A DNA stretch of 64,000 nt from NCBI GenBank assembly GCA_027627225.1, contig CM051029.1:69426578-69490577 (forward strand), written 5' to 3'. Positions 1 to 12,728 of the stretch are shown here, piece by piece (positions within the stretch are counted from its first letter, which is position 1; each line of letters opens with the position of its first letter). The position numbers and the translations under genes are program-made. The DNA is from Congeria kusceri (lineage: Eukaryota > Mollusca > Bivalvia > Myida > Dreissenidae). Under the pieces are notes generated by a model. It saw nothing but the letters and a program-made list of their open reading frames with translations, was not told the origin of the DNA and made no database searches.

Positions 1-1551
1 TCACAGTCGCTCAGATCATCTGATTCCATCATTGGTGTACTTAGTAAATGGCGCCTATTTCGGCGTATCACCCCGTCGTCAGTACGAACCTTGTATGACC
101 TCGGGAATCCAGCGTTCGACTCGACAATACCGTATTTCTTTTGATCCTTAATAAACACACGTGAGCGATTTGGAAGATTTCGTTTCGGTTTAGCATTGTG
201 CCGCGAGTCAAAATCTCGTTTTTGTTTCTTTTTGTTTTCTTTTTCAAACTGACTGACATTTCTAAAGTTCGGCCATTTAGGACGCAATGTTTCCGGTTTG
301 ACAGGTATTGGTGATTGCAGTTTCCTACCCATTAGTAGCTCTGCGGGACTATAACCATTATGCAATGGTGTAGTTCTGTAGGAGAGAAGCCCTAAATACG
401 GATCGTCGGCCTTCTTTAACATGTCTTTTATCGTTCTAACAGCACGCTCTGCTAGTCCATTGCTCTGGGGAAATTTCGGACTACTTGTCCGATGCTCAAA
501 TCCGTACGTTTGACTGAATTGTTTGAAAACAGCCGAACTATAACACGGCCCATTGTCGGACATAACCACTTCCGGGATCCCATGTCTCGCGAATATTGAC
601 TTCATATGATTTATTACTGTCTCGGAACTGGTGTTCGACATTTTTGCAATCTCGATATATCGCGAAAAGTAGTCCACCACTAATATATAGGGATGTCCTT
701 TGAAATCAAACAGGTCAGTTGCTACTCGCTGAAAAGGACGATCGGGAAATTCGATTGGCATTAACGGTTCCGCCTGATCGCACGCGTTTTCAATGCACTT
801 TTGACATGATCGCACGGCATTTTCCAGCGATGTACTTAGTCCGACCCACCAGATGGATTGTTTCGCACGCTCCCTACACTTTGAAATGCCCTGGTGACCT
901 TCATGAACCCTATCAATCATCTCAGATTGAAGTACTTCCGGGATAATTAGCCGTGTTCCCTTCAGTAACAAACCCTTCTGTAAGGTTATCTCCCCACGGT
1001 ATTCCCAGTACCGTTGAATTTGACCTTTGAGTGCGGATTTCTCAGGCCAACCCTGTTTGCAGAATTTAACTAATTGAGAACATACCGCATCCTGACCATA
1101 CTTCTATTTGATTTGTTCCAGTCGGTTAGCGCTTGCTGGCAAACCACCTGTTACCATCTGGACAAATGCGTCTGAGTCCGCTAACAATTCTTCGCTTTCC
1201 GTATCGGACGTCGCGACCCGTGGCGCACGGGACAAACAATCGGCAGTAACGAGTTTGCTACCCATTGTGTAAACGATGCTGAAATCATATCGCATTAATC
1301 TCATGCGAAATCTTTGTATTCTAGGTGACAAATCGGTCAGATCTTTAGTACTTAACAGGTACTAACGGTTTATGATCCGTTTCTAAGACAAACCTTGACC
1401 CGATTAGGTAATTTTGGAATTTTTCACAAATCCATGTCAATGCCAGACATTCCTTTTCAATCTGGGCATATCGCTTCTCTGTTTCATTTAAGGAACGCGA
1501 TGCAAACGCGACTGGTTTCCAAGTACCGTCGTGTTTTTGTCGTAAAACCCC
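1..1551 (-). pseudogene. RNase H remainder and integrase of the Ty3/gypsy element, broken
   Basis: Coding homology continues in the same frame after the TGA at 1552 (RNase H, including a TDHKPLVP segment near 1385-1365). It shifts frame near 1362, continues to a TAG at 1104-1106, and then runs open to the left edge. The integrase part shows the HHCC zinc-binding pattern (HEGH ... CQKC, about 930-800), the first core aspartate in ATDLFDF (about 712), the second in MSDNGPCYSS (about 560) and the glutamate in GLAERAVR (about 450). A basic C-terminal part reaches base 1. Two stops and one single-base shift make the region non-translatable as a unit, although the integrase core itself looks undamaged. 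No joined protein is given. Confidence 0.85.
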
Positions 1552-3771
1552 TCATAGCCCATACGAAGAGCTGTCTGCGGAAACGAGCGTTTCTCGTGTA
1601 GGATCGTATTGCGCAAGAGCGTCTGGAGAACTGAGTTCCAGTTTGATTTGTTCGAACGCGTGATCTTGAGGTGCGCCCCAAACCCATGAGTTGTTTCCTT
1701 TCAACAACTCTCTTAATGGCTGCGATATTTCCGCAAGCTTGGGTGAAAATTTTGACAATTGATTGCACATGCCTAGAAATCGGCGGACATCAGATACATT
1801 CTGTGGCGTCGGCATTTCCTTAATTGCCTGGATCTTGACCGGGTCAGCCTCTATTGTGCCCGCGCCCACCACGTGACCTAGGAAAGTTAGGCGCGTTTTG
1901 CCAAATTCACACTTTTGCCTGTTAATAGTAACGCCCGCTTGTTCGATTAATTTGAGCGTATTACACAATCTTTCGTCATGCTCGGCCTTTGTGCTGCCCC
2001 AAATTAGCACATCATCCATCTTGCAGATGACCCCTGGCATTTCGTTCAACAATTCGGACATTTTACTTTGGAAATATTCGGGGGCGGAGCAGATACCAAA
2101 AGGAAGCACATTAAACCAGTATCTTGCAAATGGTGTAGTGAATGTAGTGAGATGGCGTGACTCTTCCGCAAGTTTTATTTGCCAAAACCCCTGACACGCG
2201 TCAATTTTTGAAAAGTATCGCCCACCCGCTAATTTCGCCAGAGATTCGTCAACGGAAGGCAATTGATATCGTTCGCGTTTAACGGACGCGTTTAGCTTCG
2301 ATAAATCAACACAGATCCGTATCTGCCCGTTTGATTTGGGAGCAATAACCATAGGAGAGCACCATTCCGTAGGTTCTTGAACCTTGGAAATAACGCCTCT
2401 CCTTTCCATGACATCCAGTTCGGCCTTCACCTTCTCCATTAACGGTTCAGGGATTCGTCGCGGGGTTGAGACAGAATACGGGCGCGGGTCATCGCTTAAT
2501 TTAATTGTGTACGTCCAATCAGTTTCCCCTAGCCCGTTAAATAGATTAGGAAATGTATCCCGAATTTGGTCATACGAGGTATCATCGACGGATGAAATGT
2601 TTTTGAAATTATTTACCTTGATGAGGGAGAGTTCCGTGATTTCCGGTCGACCCAGGAGCGCATGTTTCAGCCCCCTAACAACATAAATCTGAGAGATACA
2701 CATTTTGTCTTGGGATTCTATAACACATTCAAATTGTCCAACTACTTTTAACGGTGTTTCTCCTGCCCCAAACAGTTTTTTGTCTGTCTTGCATAAGTCC
2801 GTTGTCTTCAGACGTTTGAAGTGGTGTTCCGGTATCACCGTGACGTCAGCTCCCGTGTCGATTTTAAATGTCATCCGCACCTCGTTGACCTTAAGAGTTG
2901 TTGTCCACGCCTTTGATTCCTTGGCCTTCACGGTGCCTAGGAAGCCACTGTCACCGTCCCCGTCTCCAGTGATTTCCGTAAGACGTGACCTGCATTTCTT
3001 CTTAAAATGCCCCAACTTCTTACAGTGGTGACACGTGCTGTCTCTCGCCGGACAACGTGCCCTTGGATGGTCGGGTCTTGTGCCGCAATGCTGGCACCCT
3101 GAGCTACTGTCTTGCTGGCGTCGGCCCTTTGTTGCCGTCTGCTCAGCCCGTGCTCCCTGATTCTGGCGACTGCTCCTCCCTTTTTGTACACTCTCGACCT
3201 GTTCATCTGAACACTTTTTTTCTCCTCGTAGCACCGACTGTTGGGCTCTTACGGTTTCACGTTGTCGGGCCTCATTTATCGCCTTTTCCAGCGTAAGGTC
3301 CTTGGCTAACTGTAGTTTCTCCGACAACTTGTGGTCTCGTAGCCCTACGACAATCCTGTCTCGGATGAGTTCGTCGTGTAACCCTTGAAATGTACAGTTT
3401 TCTGCCAGATGAAACAAGTCTGTTATAAAGGCAGCCACATTTTCCTGTTCATTTTGCACTCTGCTGTTGAATTTTGCTCTTTCGAATATTACATTTTTCT
3501 TTGGCACGAAATACTGCATAAATCGCCGAGACACCGTCTCCCACGATTTGCTTTCTTCCTCGTTCAGACCAAATGACGAAAATATTTCTTCCAATTCCGG
3601 CCCCATTGAGTATAATAGAGTATTAACCTGTACGTCTTCAGATTTTTCTAGCAATCCCGATGCGCTGCGAAAACGTTCGAATCTTTTGAACCATTTTTCC
3701 CATTGTTCTGGTTTATTGAACTGGAAATTTTCTGGATGAGTAAAATTAAAATTCGCCATTTTACTGTCCAA
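1552..3771 (-). CDS. Ty3/gypsy gag-protease-reverse transcriptase frame
   Basis: An open frame of 739 codons. The N-terminal 200 residues or so are capsid-like gag. Around residues 226-262 two zinc knuckles are visible (a CxxC-type and the CHHCKKLGHFKKKC knuckle). A retropepsin motif DTGAD lies near residue 305. Reverse transcriptase occupies about 430-670, with the catalytic pair in the context CKMDDVLIWG near 586; the residue before the usual xDD is lysine-methionine rather than YV or YM, as in some K02A2.6-like relatives. The frame ends at a TGA (1552-1554) just after SADSSSYGL, the first catalytic segment of RNase H. Related elements read straight through here, so the stop is probably a mutation. 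The ATG at 3771 lies 52 bases inside the LTR and begins a plausible gag. Confidence 0.92.
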   Translation of the reverse strand: MDSKMANFNFTHPENFQFNKPEQWEKWFKRFERFRSASGLLEKSEDVQVNTLLYSMGPELEEIFSSFGLNEEESKSWETVSRRFMQYFVPKKNVIFERAKFNSRVQNEQENVAAFITDLFHLAENCTFQGLHDELIRDRIVVGLRDHKLSEKLQLAKDLTLEKAINEARQRETVRAQQSVLRGEKKCSDEQVESVQKGRSSRQNQGARAEQTATKGRRQQDSSSGCQHCGTRPDHPRARCPARDSTCHHCKKLGHFKKKCRSRLTEITGDGDGDSGFLGTVKAKESKAWTTTLKVNEVRMTFKIDTGADVTVIPEHHFKRLKTTDLCKTDKKLFGAGETPLKVVGQFECVIESQDKMCISQIYVVRGLKHALLGRPEITELSLIKVNNFKNISSVDDTSYDQIRDTFPNLFNGLGETDWTYTIKLSDDPRPYSVSTPRRIPEPLMEKVKAELDVMERRGVISKVQEPTEWCSPMVIAPKSNGQIRICVDLSKLNASVKRERYQLPSVDESLAKLAGGRYFSKIDACQGFWQIKLAEESRHLTTFTTPFARYWFNVLPFGICSAPEYFQSKMSELLNEMPGVICKMDDVLIWGSTKAEHDERLCNTLKLIEQAGVTINRQKCEFGKTRLTFLGHVVGAGTIEADPVKIQAIKEMPTPQNVSDVRRFLGMCNQLSKFSPKLAEISQPLRELLKGNNSWVWGAPQDHAFEQIKLELSSPDALAQYDPTRETLVSADSSSYGL

Positions 3772-3805
3772 CCTGTATATTTAATTCCGGTTAAATTTGG
3801 GTTCA

Positions 3806-3822
3806 CTGACACGCTGCCACCA
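3806..3822 (-). other. Primer-binding site of the retroelement
   Basis: On the minus strand TGGTGGCAGCGTG follows the LTR end directly. A TGG start complementary to a tRNA CCA end is expected at this place. The tRNA species was not identified from memory. Confidence 0.7.
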
Positions 3823-3950
3823 TGTTGTATTAAAGAAGAAATACTCTGCTGTGTTTACGATGTTTATTCTACACAAGCAAGTCGCCGAATGACCAGGCTG
3901 CTACGCGCAGGTAGCTCAAGCATGCAGAGGTATCAAATTACAATCCAACA
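3823..3950 (-). repeat. 5' LTR of the Ty3/gypsy element (128 bp)
   Basis: Read on the minus strand, the LTR begins TGTTG and ends CAACA, a 5-bp terminal inverted repeat with the usual TG...CA ends. An AATAAA polyadenylation-type signal lies at 3863-3868 on the complement. Boundaries are set by the primer-binding site starting at the adjacent base and by the TG/CA ends; the partner LTR is outside the window. At 128 bp it is short for the superfamily. Confidence 0.75.
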
Positions 3951-3953
3951 GTG

Positions 3954-4124
3954 AAGATTCGCGTTGTCAGATAATAATCATGATAATATTTGAGTGAGTA
4001 AGATAATGCATAAGACCTCGAGCACAAATTAAGTGGTACTACGAATATTATCTAGTTAAGATTCGCGTTGTAAGATCATTTTCATGATAATATTCCTGTT
4101 AGTAAGATAATTCGGAAGACCTCG
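3954..4124 (+). repeat. Pair of 67-bp direct repeats beside the LTR
   Basis: Copies at 3954-4020 and 4058-4124 both begin AAGATTCGCGTTGT and both end AAGACCTCG, with a 37-base spacer. They start three bases outside the LTR end, so they belong to flanking DNA or to an older element. Confidence 0.85.
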
Positions 4125-5589
4125 CAACTTCAAGAAAATGTATTGAATGTCAGTTCTGGGCATTTAAAGGCCATTTTGTATAATAATAAAATATCTTGCA
4201 GAAAAATATTCGTAAAAGCTATCTTAATATCTAGATAAATATGAAGATAAATAAGTGATAACATGAGTCTGTTCGTGAACGCTATGAAGTTAACACAAAT
4301 AATTTTGCAAACCTTCAGTGGTTATCGTATGGCAGTCCTATGCCACCATATGTCCTTTTATTTATGATTAAATTGAGATGTTTATTTTTACTGTTCAAAA
4401 GAAGGTAATGTTCATATGAGATCAGTGTAGCTATTAATATAAACAGAAAACGCATATTTACATATTAATTGTTATGAAATAAATTAGTCGGTTTTAAAAA
4501 TGTTTGTTAAAAGTATCTCATGTCTGAATATTTACTCAAAATATTTGGATTACTACATCCTGCAAAGTCCCAATTTTAATTCGACAAAATAATAATAGCA
4601 TGTGCACCTGTGCATAGCAACCAAACTTGACAACCAATCAGAAGGCTGGACCGATGGGTCACACTGCACATGTAAAAGGTCATTAGAGGGAGCTAAATCT
4701 AGGTTGTACTTTGGCACAATATTGCTGATTTTAGAGCAGTTTTTTGTTTTTATGTGAAATATTACAAAATTACATATTCATTGCCCAAACATACATACCT
4801 GACAATGTTTAAACTATGTATAAGTTGATTTATGCATTAAGGGGGCCGGAATGATAGACCAACATGCTAGTTTAAAAAATAATATGCAACATAGGATTGT
4901 ATGGACTTTATTTATTAAGTATATAAAATAGGGTAAAAAAATAAAATGCTTTATTATAGTTGTACCAATAAGATTAAGAAACATGAAGTTTAACAAAATT
5001 ATTGTCACAATTTGATTTAGTATAGTTATAGTCTTATTTATAAGACATGCAACGAATTTAGAGTTAGTTTTTATGTAGGGTTAAATTTGTTAGAATGTCT
5101 TATCGCCCAAGGACCTTTTATGTGGTAGAAACCTGAAAGTTTACATTTTCATCAATTCCTATTATTAGCAACAATAAAGTTTATCCAATGATGTAGTTTA
5201 CATATACAACACCTAAACGGCTTAACATTATGCCACAATTTACCTAGGATATGCATAAATTCCGATTTAAACCTGCGTATTCATCTACTACAATTATGTA
5301 CAGACCGCCATTATTTTGCCTTGTGTACAGGTAAAGGACCAATAACCGAAGACCTGGCATAATTGATTGAAATACTTTCGATCATTGTTAATCAAAGGTA
5401 CATTTCCTTACATTCGACTGTTTCCATGAAAGCTGCAAATGTTTAATTGTTTCTGTTCAGTATTTATAAAAATACTTCTGTATACGAGTGTGCATGCACA
5501 CGATATCAACATGTGAGAGGCCCTGCATGAGGTTCACTATTGCTTTGTAATTTCACACTTCATTTAAGAACTAGAGAACAATCGACTTT
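4125..5589. other. Gene-free AT-rich interval
   Basis: No coding homology, RNA gene or clear repeat structure was recognised. Short open frames here have random-looking composition. Confidence 0.6.
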
Positions 5590-5805
5590 TACTTAACTGT
5601 CCGAAATTTAAACATACCCAATAACCAGTCATTTGATATATTCCAGACACCCAATTTCAAACTTCATTTATCAACAAGTTAATCCTTTAATTAACTGTTG
5701 TGCCTGCTGATTTTACGAGAGCTTGCACGCAATAATCTTTAATTAGATAACATATGCTGACAAAGAGCTCGTTGTGTTTTCACAAGTTTAATAAACCTGA
5801 CCAAT
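5590..5805 (+). repeat. Dispersed repeat, copy A (partner at 37105-37320)
   Basis: About 215 bases match 37105-37320 in the same orientation with small indels. Shared landmarks are AACTGTCCGAAAT, CCTTTAATTAACTGTT and the strongly conserved GCTCGTTGTGTTTTCACAAG near the right end. No ORF or terminal inverted repeat was seen. It is an unidentified dispersed element. Confidence 0.85.
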
Positions 5806-7430
<1,625 letters not shown>

Positions 7431-8189
7431 GCGTAATGTTCGTACGCACGAATAGCGATTCATCATAATACACATAAAACGCAAAAATCTCCTAGGACAA
7501 AGAGTGTCTTTTAACAAAAGCGGAAAAATGTGCTGACAAGCGCAGTCACGGACGCTTCAGAATAAACGTGCGTGTTCTGGTCACGCGAACTATTGCTTAT
7601 ACCATATACCATATATAACAAGTAATTTTCGCAAAAGGCTAATACTCGTGTGTTACATTGAGGACAAATACAAAATACAATTCAGTCGTTATTTTACTAG
7701 TATAGATCGATTACAAATAACATATAAACCCCCGTAGTTCACGTGTGAGTAACTTAATATCGGACTCTATATATTTAGGTTAGAAACCAGTAAAAAAAAA
7801 TCCCCATAGGGTCCCTTTAACAATACAATAGCAAGATCTCCTGTCGTGGTTCGCCACTTTCCTTTAATTCAGATGTTGCGAGTCTGGTCTCTTTGGAACG
7901 ATGCTTGTTCCTCCTTAAAAATTTAATATAAAAAAGGTTAAGTTATGCAACTTCTAAACAATGCATTGCACGTGATTGTAGTCACCCGTAAGAAGCATAG
8001 AATGCATTTGCGATTCGACAAAAGCACATGTTGTCCATACGTACATACATTGCTGAAAATTCAAATTTCCATTAAATCGATGTGACGATGCATCAAATTA
8101 CACAAAAAACCGCGTCATTGTCAAGAAATCAGTGTCCTTAAGGTGCAATGTATATTTACACATATAAAAAAAGCCATAGTTTCGAGAGG
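7431..8189. other. Gene-free interval
   Basis: Nothing coding and no clear repeat was recognised. Confidence 0.5.
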
Positions 8190-8980
8190 ACCAATCGCAA
8201 AACTTCAATTATCTTTAGTTAGCGTGGTTTTACGTTCGATACATCTGCGCTTTATTTGGGACATTTTGTGTGTTTATCTATTTCATCAAGGTGTTTATTT
8301 GAACCTGCTACTTGTATTCCTCCTGCCTTAGGTCTCGCTTACTGGGTGGCGATGTGGTTCCCACTGTGGCTGTTTTTTTGCCACCCAGTTGTGTAATGAG
8401 GGTTAACATACATGCTTGTCATGTTATTCTTGCTAACATGTTATTATGGCATTCAAAAAATGCCCGTTTTTAATTCATGTATGTGTTGTTGATCCCTCAT
8501 TCCATACATGGGCGCTTTACCTTCGACAGGACAATGCATAAATTAAATTTTATACCAATATAAAATTATTTATGTCATTGGACTATTCCGTTTCGTTAAT
8601 TTCATACTTTTCGCTGTTGATTTATTTAGACGGGTTTTTATTATTTAGACTGGTTTATACTGTCACATGACAGAGATCATCATCCCATCGCAAAGCTTTA
8701 ATTATTTTCAGTTAGCGCGGTTTTACGTTTGATATATCTGCGCTTTATCTCCTCCGCCACTCCTCCTCACTCAGTTATTGTTTTCTTATTTAACGAATAT
8801 TGGCGGTTTTTTGCCACCCAGTTATTTAATGTGGGTTAACATATATGATTGTCATGTTACTCTTGCTAACATGTTTCTATGGCATTTAATAAAATGCCCG
8901 TTTTCAATTCTTAAATGTGTTGTTTTTCCCTCATACCATACAAGTGCGATTTACCTTCGGCATGCCAATACATAAAACCC
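8190..8980 (+). repeat. Imperfect tandem duplication of a 290-350 bp unit
   Basis: Unit 1 (8190-8542) and unit 2 (8687-8977) share ATCGCAAA..TT.AATTAT, GTTTTACGTT.GATA.ATCTGCGCTTTAT, TTGCCACCCAGTT, GGGTTAACATA and the stretch ending in CTTTACCTTCG or TTTACCTTCGG. Unit 1 carries extra sequence between the head and the TTGCCACCCAGTT block. Short open frames here cross the unit boundaries and look accidental. Confidence 0.88.
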
Positions 8981-9829
8981 CTGTAATGTTCAGTTGATTA
9001 ACCCGGAAATATTTAAACGCGGGCCAGTGTACACATTATGACAGCAGGCTAAACAGGCTGAACGCAGTTTGCTTAGACTCCGATTTTTTGGTCAATGTCC
9101 AGTTTTGTATTTTGTGGTTACTGTAGGCATGAACCGTTTTTAAATTAAATGCATTGATACTTTTTATGATGTAACAATGTATTTCGCGTCCAATTAAGCC
9201 AGACTTTAGTGGTGTTATCTCCATCATAGCAACTAACAGTATTTCAGTATATTTTGTGTCTTCTACAGACATACAATATCCATAACTTATGTTTTATTTT
9301 ATATATTAAATGTATTGAACAATAATAAATAATATAAATAATGCAGAACTATGCACAGATTCGGTTCATCCAGTTTGGCCGACATTATAGCGACCCATAT
9401 AACCTGCAGTTAAGTGTTTCCCTAATTATCCAACCTTTTGTTTTTTAAAAATGACTGACCTAATAAGTTGTTTGATTGTTAAAGTGTTTGATGTGGTTAA
9501 GTTTGGAACTTAAAACATACCTATCGTAAACAATTGTTGGATATACATATATACATAGTGTATAAATCAATAAAATGTACATGTATGCTTCTATCACAAA
9601 AGATAAAGTTCTACTTTCGATTTCAATTTGTTCGGTAATCAAAATGTCGTACGTGTTGCTTGTATACAGGTGTGTGAAATATGAAGCTGTAAATAGTGCG
9701 ATATACACGAATCAGTTCCGAATATTGATAAGTAAAACGATATGATTTTAGTACAACAAAGTAAGAAACACAAACGTAACAGAACGCGATATTACGTATT
9801 AACACATTTTACTACATTACAGTAGTATC
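8981..9829. other. Gene-free interval upstream of the B-box region
   Basis: AT-rich, with no recognised gene. It may contain the promoter of the downstream B-box locus, but no motif stands out. Confidence 0.5.
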
Positions 9830-10754
9830 ATGGCTACCGGTATTGTTGATGATGCGTCTTAAGTATCTAGTGATATGGTGTGGACGTGTTATTATGAGAA
9901 TATGCGACCCTTGCGTAAGGGATAACAAACTCAACGATGCCTCGTTGTTCTGTACAGGCTGCAAAGAATACCTTTGTAGTACATGCAGGAGTTTACACCT
10001 TAAATACACGTTCGGTAATCATGACATTATTATCATTCAAGAAGCCGATTCAAGGCCGCCTGAAGTGGACATGAAAGGCATGGACAGATGCAAGCAGCAT
10101 TTCGATATGATAAAATTTGTCTGTGAGGTTCATTCTGTGTTATGTTGCAGCGAGTGCCTGTTTATTCACAGAAATTGCCAGCATGTTTACAAAGTTAAAG
10201 ATCATTGTAAACTTCACATGGAAGAATACCAAACGGTAAAGGAGTCGCTAGAAGAAGCGAATGAAATTGTACACGCTGTTATAGAAGCCTGTAAAAAGGC
10301 GATTTGCGGAAATAAATACGAACGAATCTGAAGATGTTAAGGAGGTAAACGAACGAATTGACAATATGATAGTCATGTTAAATGACACACGATCGAAAGT
10401 ACTGACAGAGGCACATGCTAAATTCGACGCAGAGACCCGAATGCTTAATGCGAGACAGTCGACAGTGAGAGTGTTGCAGAGACGATTGCTGAAATTCTTC
10501 CATTTTATTCATCAATTTCAAATTTTGGAACGCCTGAGCAAACCTTCATTCTTACTAGAATCTTTAGAGAGAAACTAGGACACGTACAAGTTGAAGTTGC
10601 TAAACAAAACACACCACCGTGTGCAGTAAAGATGAATGTGAGCTTTGAACATGAATTGTCATCGCTGCTGAAGAAAGAGTGCAACATTTTCTCCGTGAAT
10701 ATTGACAATAGATCAACGCACAAAGGTGTGAAGCTCGTTAAGCTAGATGAGTAG
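9830..10754 (+). pseudogene. B-box zinc-finger / coiled-coil (TRIM-like) coding region, frames disrupted
   Basis: Two consecutive B-box-type modules are clear. The first is CDPC...CTGC...CSTC...H (about 9904-10020). The second has CKQH...CEVH...CCSEC followed by a CQH pair (about 10087-10200). A charged helical region (coiled coil, about 10215-10460) and a segment ending LVKLDE before a TAG at 10752-10754 follow. No RING is visible. The B-box run from 9846 is one open frame. The homology then shifts by one base near 10305 and returns to the original frame near 10462, because the charged coiled-coil composition continues across both points. A good start context exists at 9830 (ATCATGG), but its frame stops after ten codons, so the N-terminus is probably also broken; starts at 9846 or 9849 remain possible. 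Large B-box protein families like this are common in bivalves and are often linked to innate immunity. It is either a pseudogene or a gene with assembly errors. Confidence 0.62.
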
Positions 10755-10975
10755 GTCTTACAATAACAAAACGTATTAAATGTCTTGTGCGACATATTAA
10801 TGTCGCTTTTTTATTAACAATGATATGTCTGTGGAAACATGCCGTATATGTAGTTGAATGCATTATTAATTTGTTTTAGGTTACATTGTAGACATTATTC
10901 TCAATAACTTCCTTATAATGTGTATGTGTTTTAGTAGTCGTATGATACTTAAGTCAAGCTAAATGTGTTTTTCAG

Positions 10976-11052
10976 GGCACACTATCCGGGATGAAGCTAT
11001 AAGCCATTTGGAACCGTACCCATGTCCACAGGACTTTACACAGACCCAACAG
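10976..11052 (+). CDS. Possible internal exon between the B-box region and the TRANK1-like exons
   Basis: The acceptor is TTTTTCAG before 10976 and the donor is CAACAG|GTAACT after 11052. Only one frame is open (two bases, then 25 codons), giving an exon that starts in phase 1 and ends in phase 0. A donor at 10725 (AAAG|GTGTGA) in the B-box region would supply the required phase. No homology was recognised; it is supported by splice signals and phase agreement only. Confidence 0.35.
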
Positions 11053-11712
11053 GTAACTGTTATTTATGTCAATTCAACCACTACACTTAGATTTAACTGG
11101 TTCCGAGCATAACTCGTATTAACACGTTCCCTGCCGGCACCAACTTATACGAGACCATAATAAAATCACATGGTGTAAATTAAAATGCTGGAAAAGCAGA
11201 AAAAAACAACAAAGTGGACTCCGTAACATCCTTGCGTTGTTATGTTTACTTTCTGTTAGTTATATATGTTTGCTTTTGTTTATTTAACCCTTAATATGTA
11301 TAAAAGACCAATAGTGCAATATTTCAGAGAGGTTTTGTAAAAAATAGTTAAAATACTGTTATAAGTCTAAAAAAAAATCCTTCCAAATCAAGAAGGATTT
11401 TATTCGTATTTGCAGTAGTAAAAGGAAACCGCCAGGGGGGAAGTAAACGCTGCGGGGTGTATGATATGCCAAATTGCGGAATGCAGTCGTCCGTTTCACA
11501 AGTTCATGTGATAACATTCCATGAAGCATATTATAAACTTGCAAACAAAAATTATTATTACATTCTTATCACTCAGAAAAATACTTTAACTTATTGCTTA
11601 TATGTTGGAATATAAGTTCCTACCATGAGCATTTGACCGTTCACTGAACAAATAAACTAGTAAATGAGGTACAACAATTTGTATTCCGTAAGAATTAGCC
11701 TTATTAATTTTG
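11053..11712. other. Gene-free interval (intron if the flanking exons are real)
   Basis: No coding homology or repeat was recognised. Confidence 0.45.
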
Positions 11713-11762
11713 ATCTCTCACTATGTCTCTCCCTCTCTCTCTCTCTCCCTCTCTCTCTCGCT

Positions 11763-11831
<69 letters not shown>

Positions 11832-11950
11832 CCTATCCCTCTCCCCCCCTCTCTCTCTATCCCTCTCTCCCTCTTTCTCTCCCTCTCCCTCTCTTCCGCT
11901 CACCCTCTCTTCCCCCCTCCCCCCTCTCTTTCTCTCTCTCTCTATGGTGT
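11713..11950 (+). repeat. (CT)n low-complexity tract
   Basis: Long CT runs with CCCTCTCC interruptions. Apparent serine/leucine-rich or arginine/glutamate-rich open frames on both strands come from this tract and are not genes. Confidence 0.97.
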
Positions 11951-12202
11951 ATAAGGTAGCGTATACATTTGCTTCTTTAAATCAGATGTGTAATCATGTC
12001 TTCTACAATACTGCAATAAATCTCTGCGTTGTTTTACATGTGACAATGTCATCTTTGTAATTTACATTATTTTATTACAAATGCATGTAGTTCTACATTA
12101 TAATGTTTTCGTTTGTATTTCGACAACTAATACAACATGTCTGTGTTTGTTTGCACCGTTATTAATAATGACGAAAACTAAAAATTAAAAGATGTATTAC
12201 AG

Positions 12203-12303
12203 CGAACGAAACCAAAAGAATTGGCAAAATGGAGAAGGAGAGACGAATCGCCTGATTCTGCCACAGACACAAGTGACACCTTGAAAAGAGAATGTACCAG
12301 ACC
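12203..12303 (+). CDS. Possible internal exon upstream of the TRANK1-like exons
   Basis: The acceptor is TATTACAG before 12203 and the donor CC|GTATGT after 12303 is strong. A single open frame (33 codons plus two bases) starts in phase 0 and ends in phase 2. That fits both the exon ending at 11052 and the exon starting at 14781. The translated piece is lysine/arginine- and serine/aspartate-rich (begins RTKPKELAKWRRRDESPD). It resembles no exon of the complete minus-strand gene. It is supported by splice signals and phase only. Confidence 0.4.
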
Positions 12304-12728
12304 GTATGTTTCTTGAAAACCTACCTGATATGTCTAGGAACTTTTGTGCATGCAGCTCTTGTATTTAAACCCTAATAAACAAATAAACCTTTACAAAGTA
12401 TTGAATCAGATACAAACTTGTTTTCAAGATGAACATGACGCGTATGCGAACATAGTAAAACAATATACACTGAACAGCAATTCTAACTCTACACTTACAT
12501 AATCTCAATAAAATGGCTATTTGCCAGGCAAATTTGATCACATTTTTACAGCGATTAAATCAATGCCACACATATTCACTTGTACATTATAATTGCATTC
12601 CTTGCAAAAGTTTATATTAAAGTTAACACAATAAAATAACCATAAACATAACATTCTCGAAATACTGTTTGTGGTGAAAATGCTAAATAATATTGAACGA
12701 TTATAATAATACACAACGTGGCGTTCAT

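Larger units (their letters stand above)
1..3950 (-). mobile_element. Ty3/gypsy LTR retrotransposon, truncated by the window edge
   Basis: The element reads right to left: LTR (3823-3950), primer-binding site just inside it, gag-protease-RT frame (3771-1552), RNase H remnant and integrase (1551 to the left edge). Domain order gag-PR-RT-RH-IN is that of Ty3/gypsy elements, and the RT and integrase wording resembles the K02A2.6-like group common in molluscs and fish. The 3' LTR lies outside the window, so the two LTRs and the target-site duplication cannot be compared. gag through RT is open, while the downstream part has two nonsense codons and one frameshift, so this copy cannot encode its complete set of proteins. 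Confidence 0.93.

Noticed and set aside
68..259. 63-codon open frame on the minus strand
   Set aside because: It is a shadow: the integrase C-terminal region reads in another frame of the same strand over these bases.
11664..12060. Open frames rich in serine/leucine, proline or arginine/glutamate
   Set aside because: Produced entirely by the CT-repeat tract on both strands.
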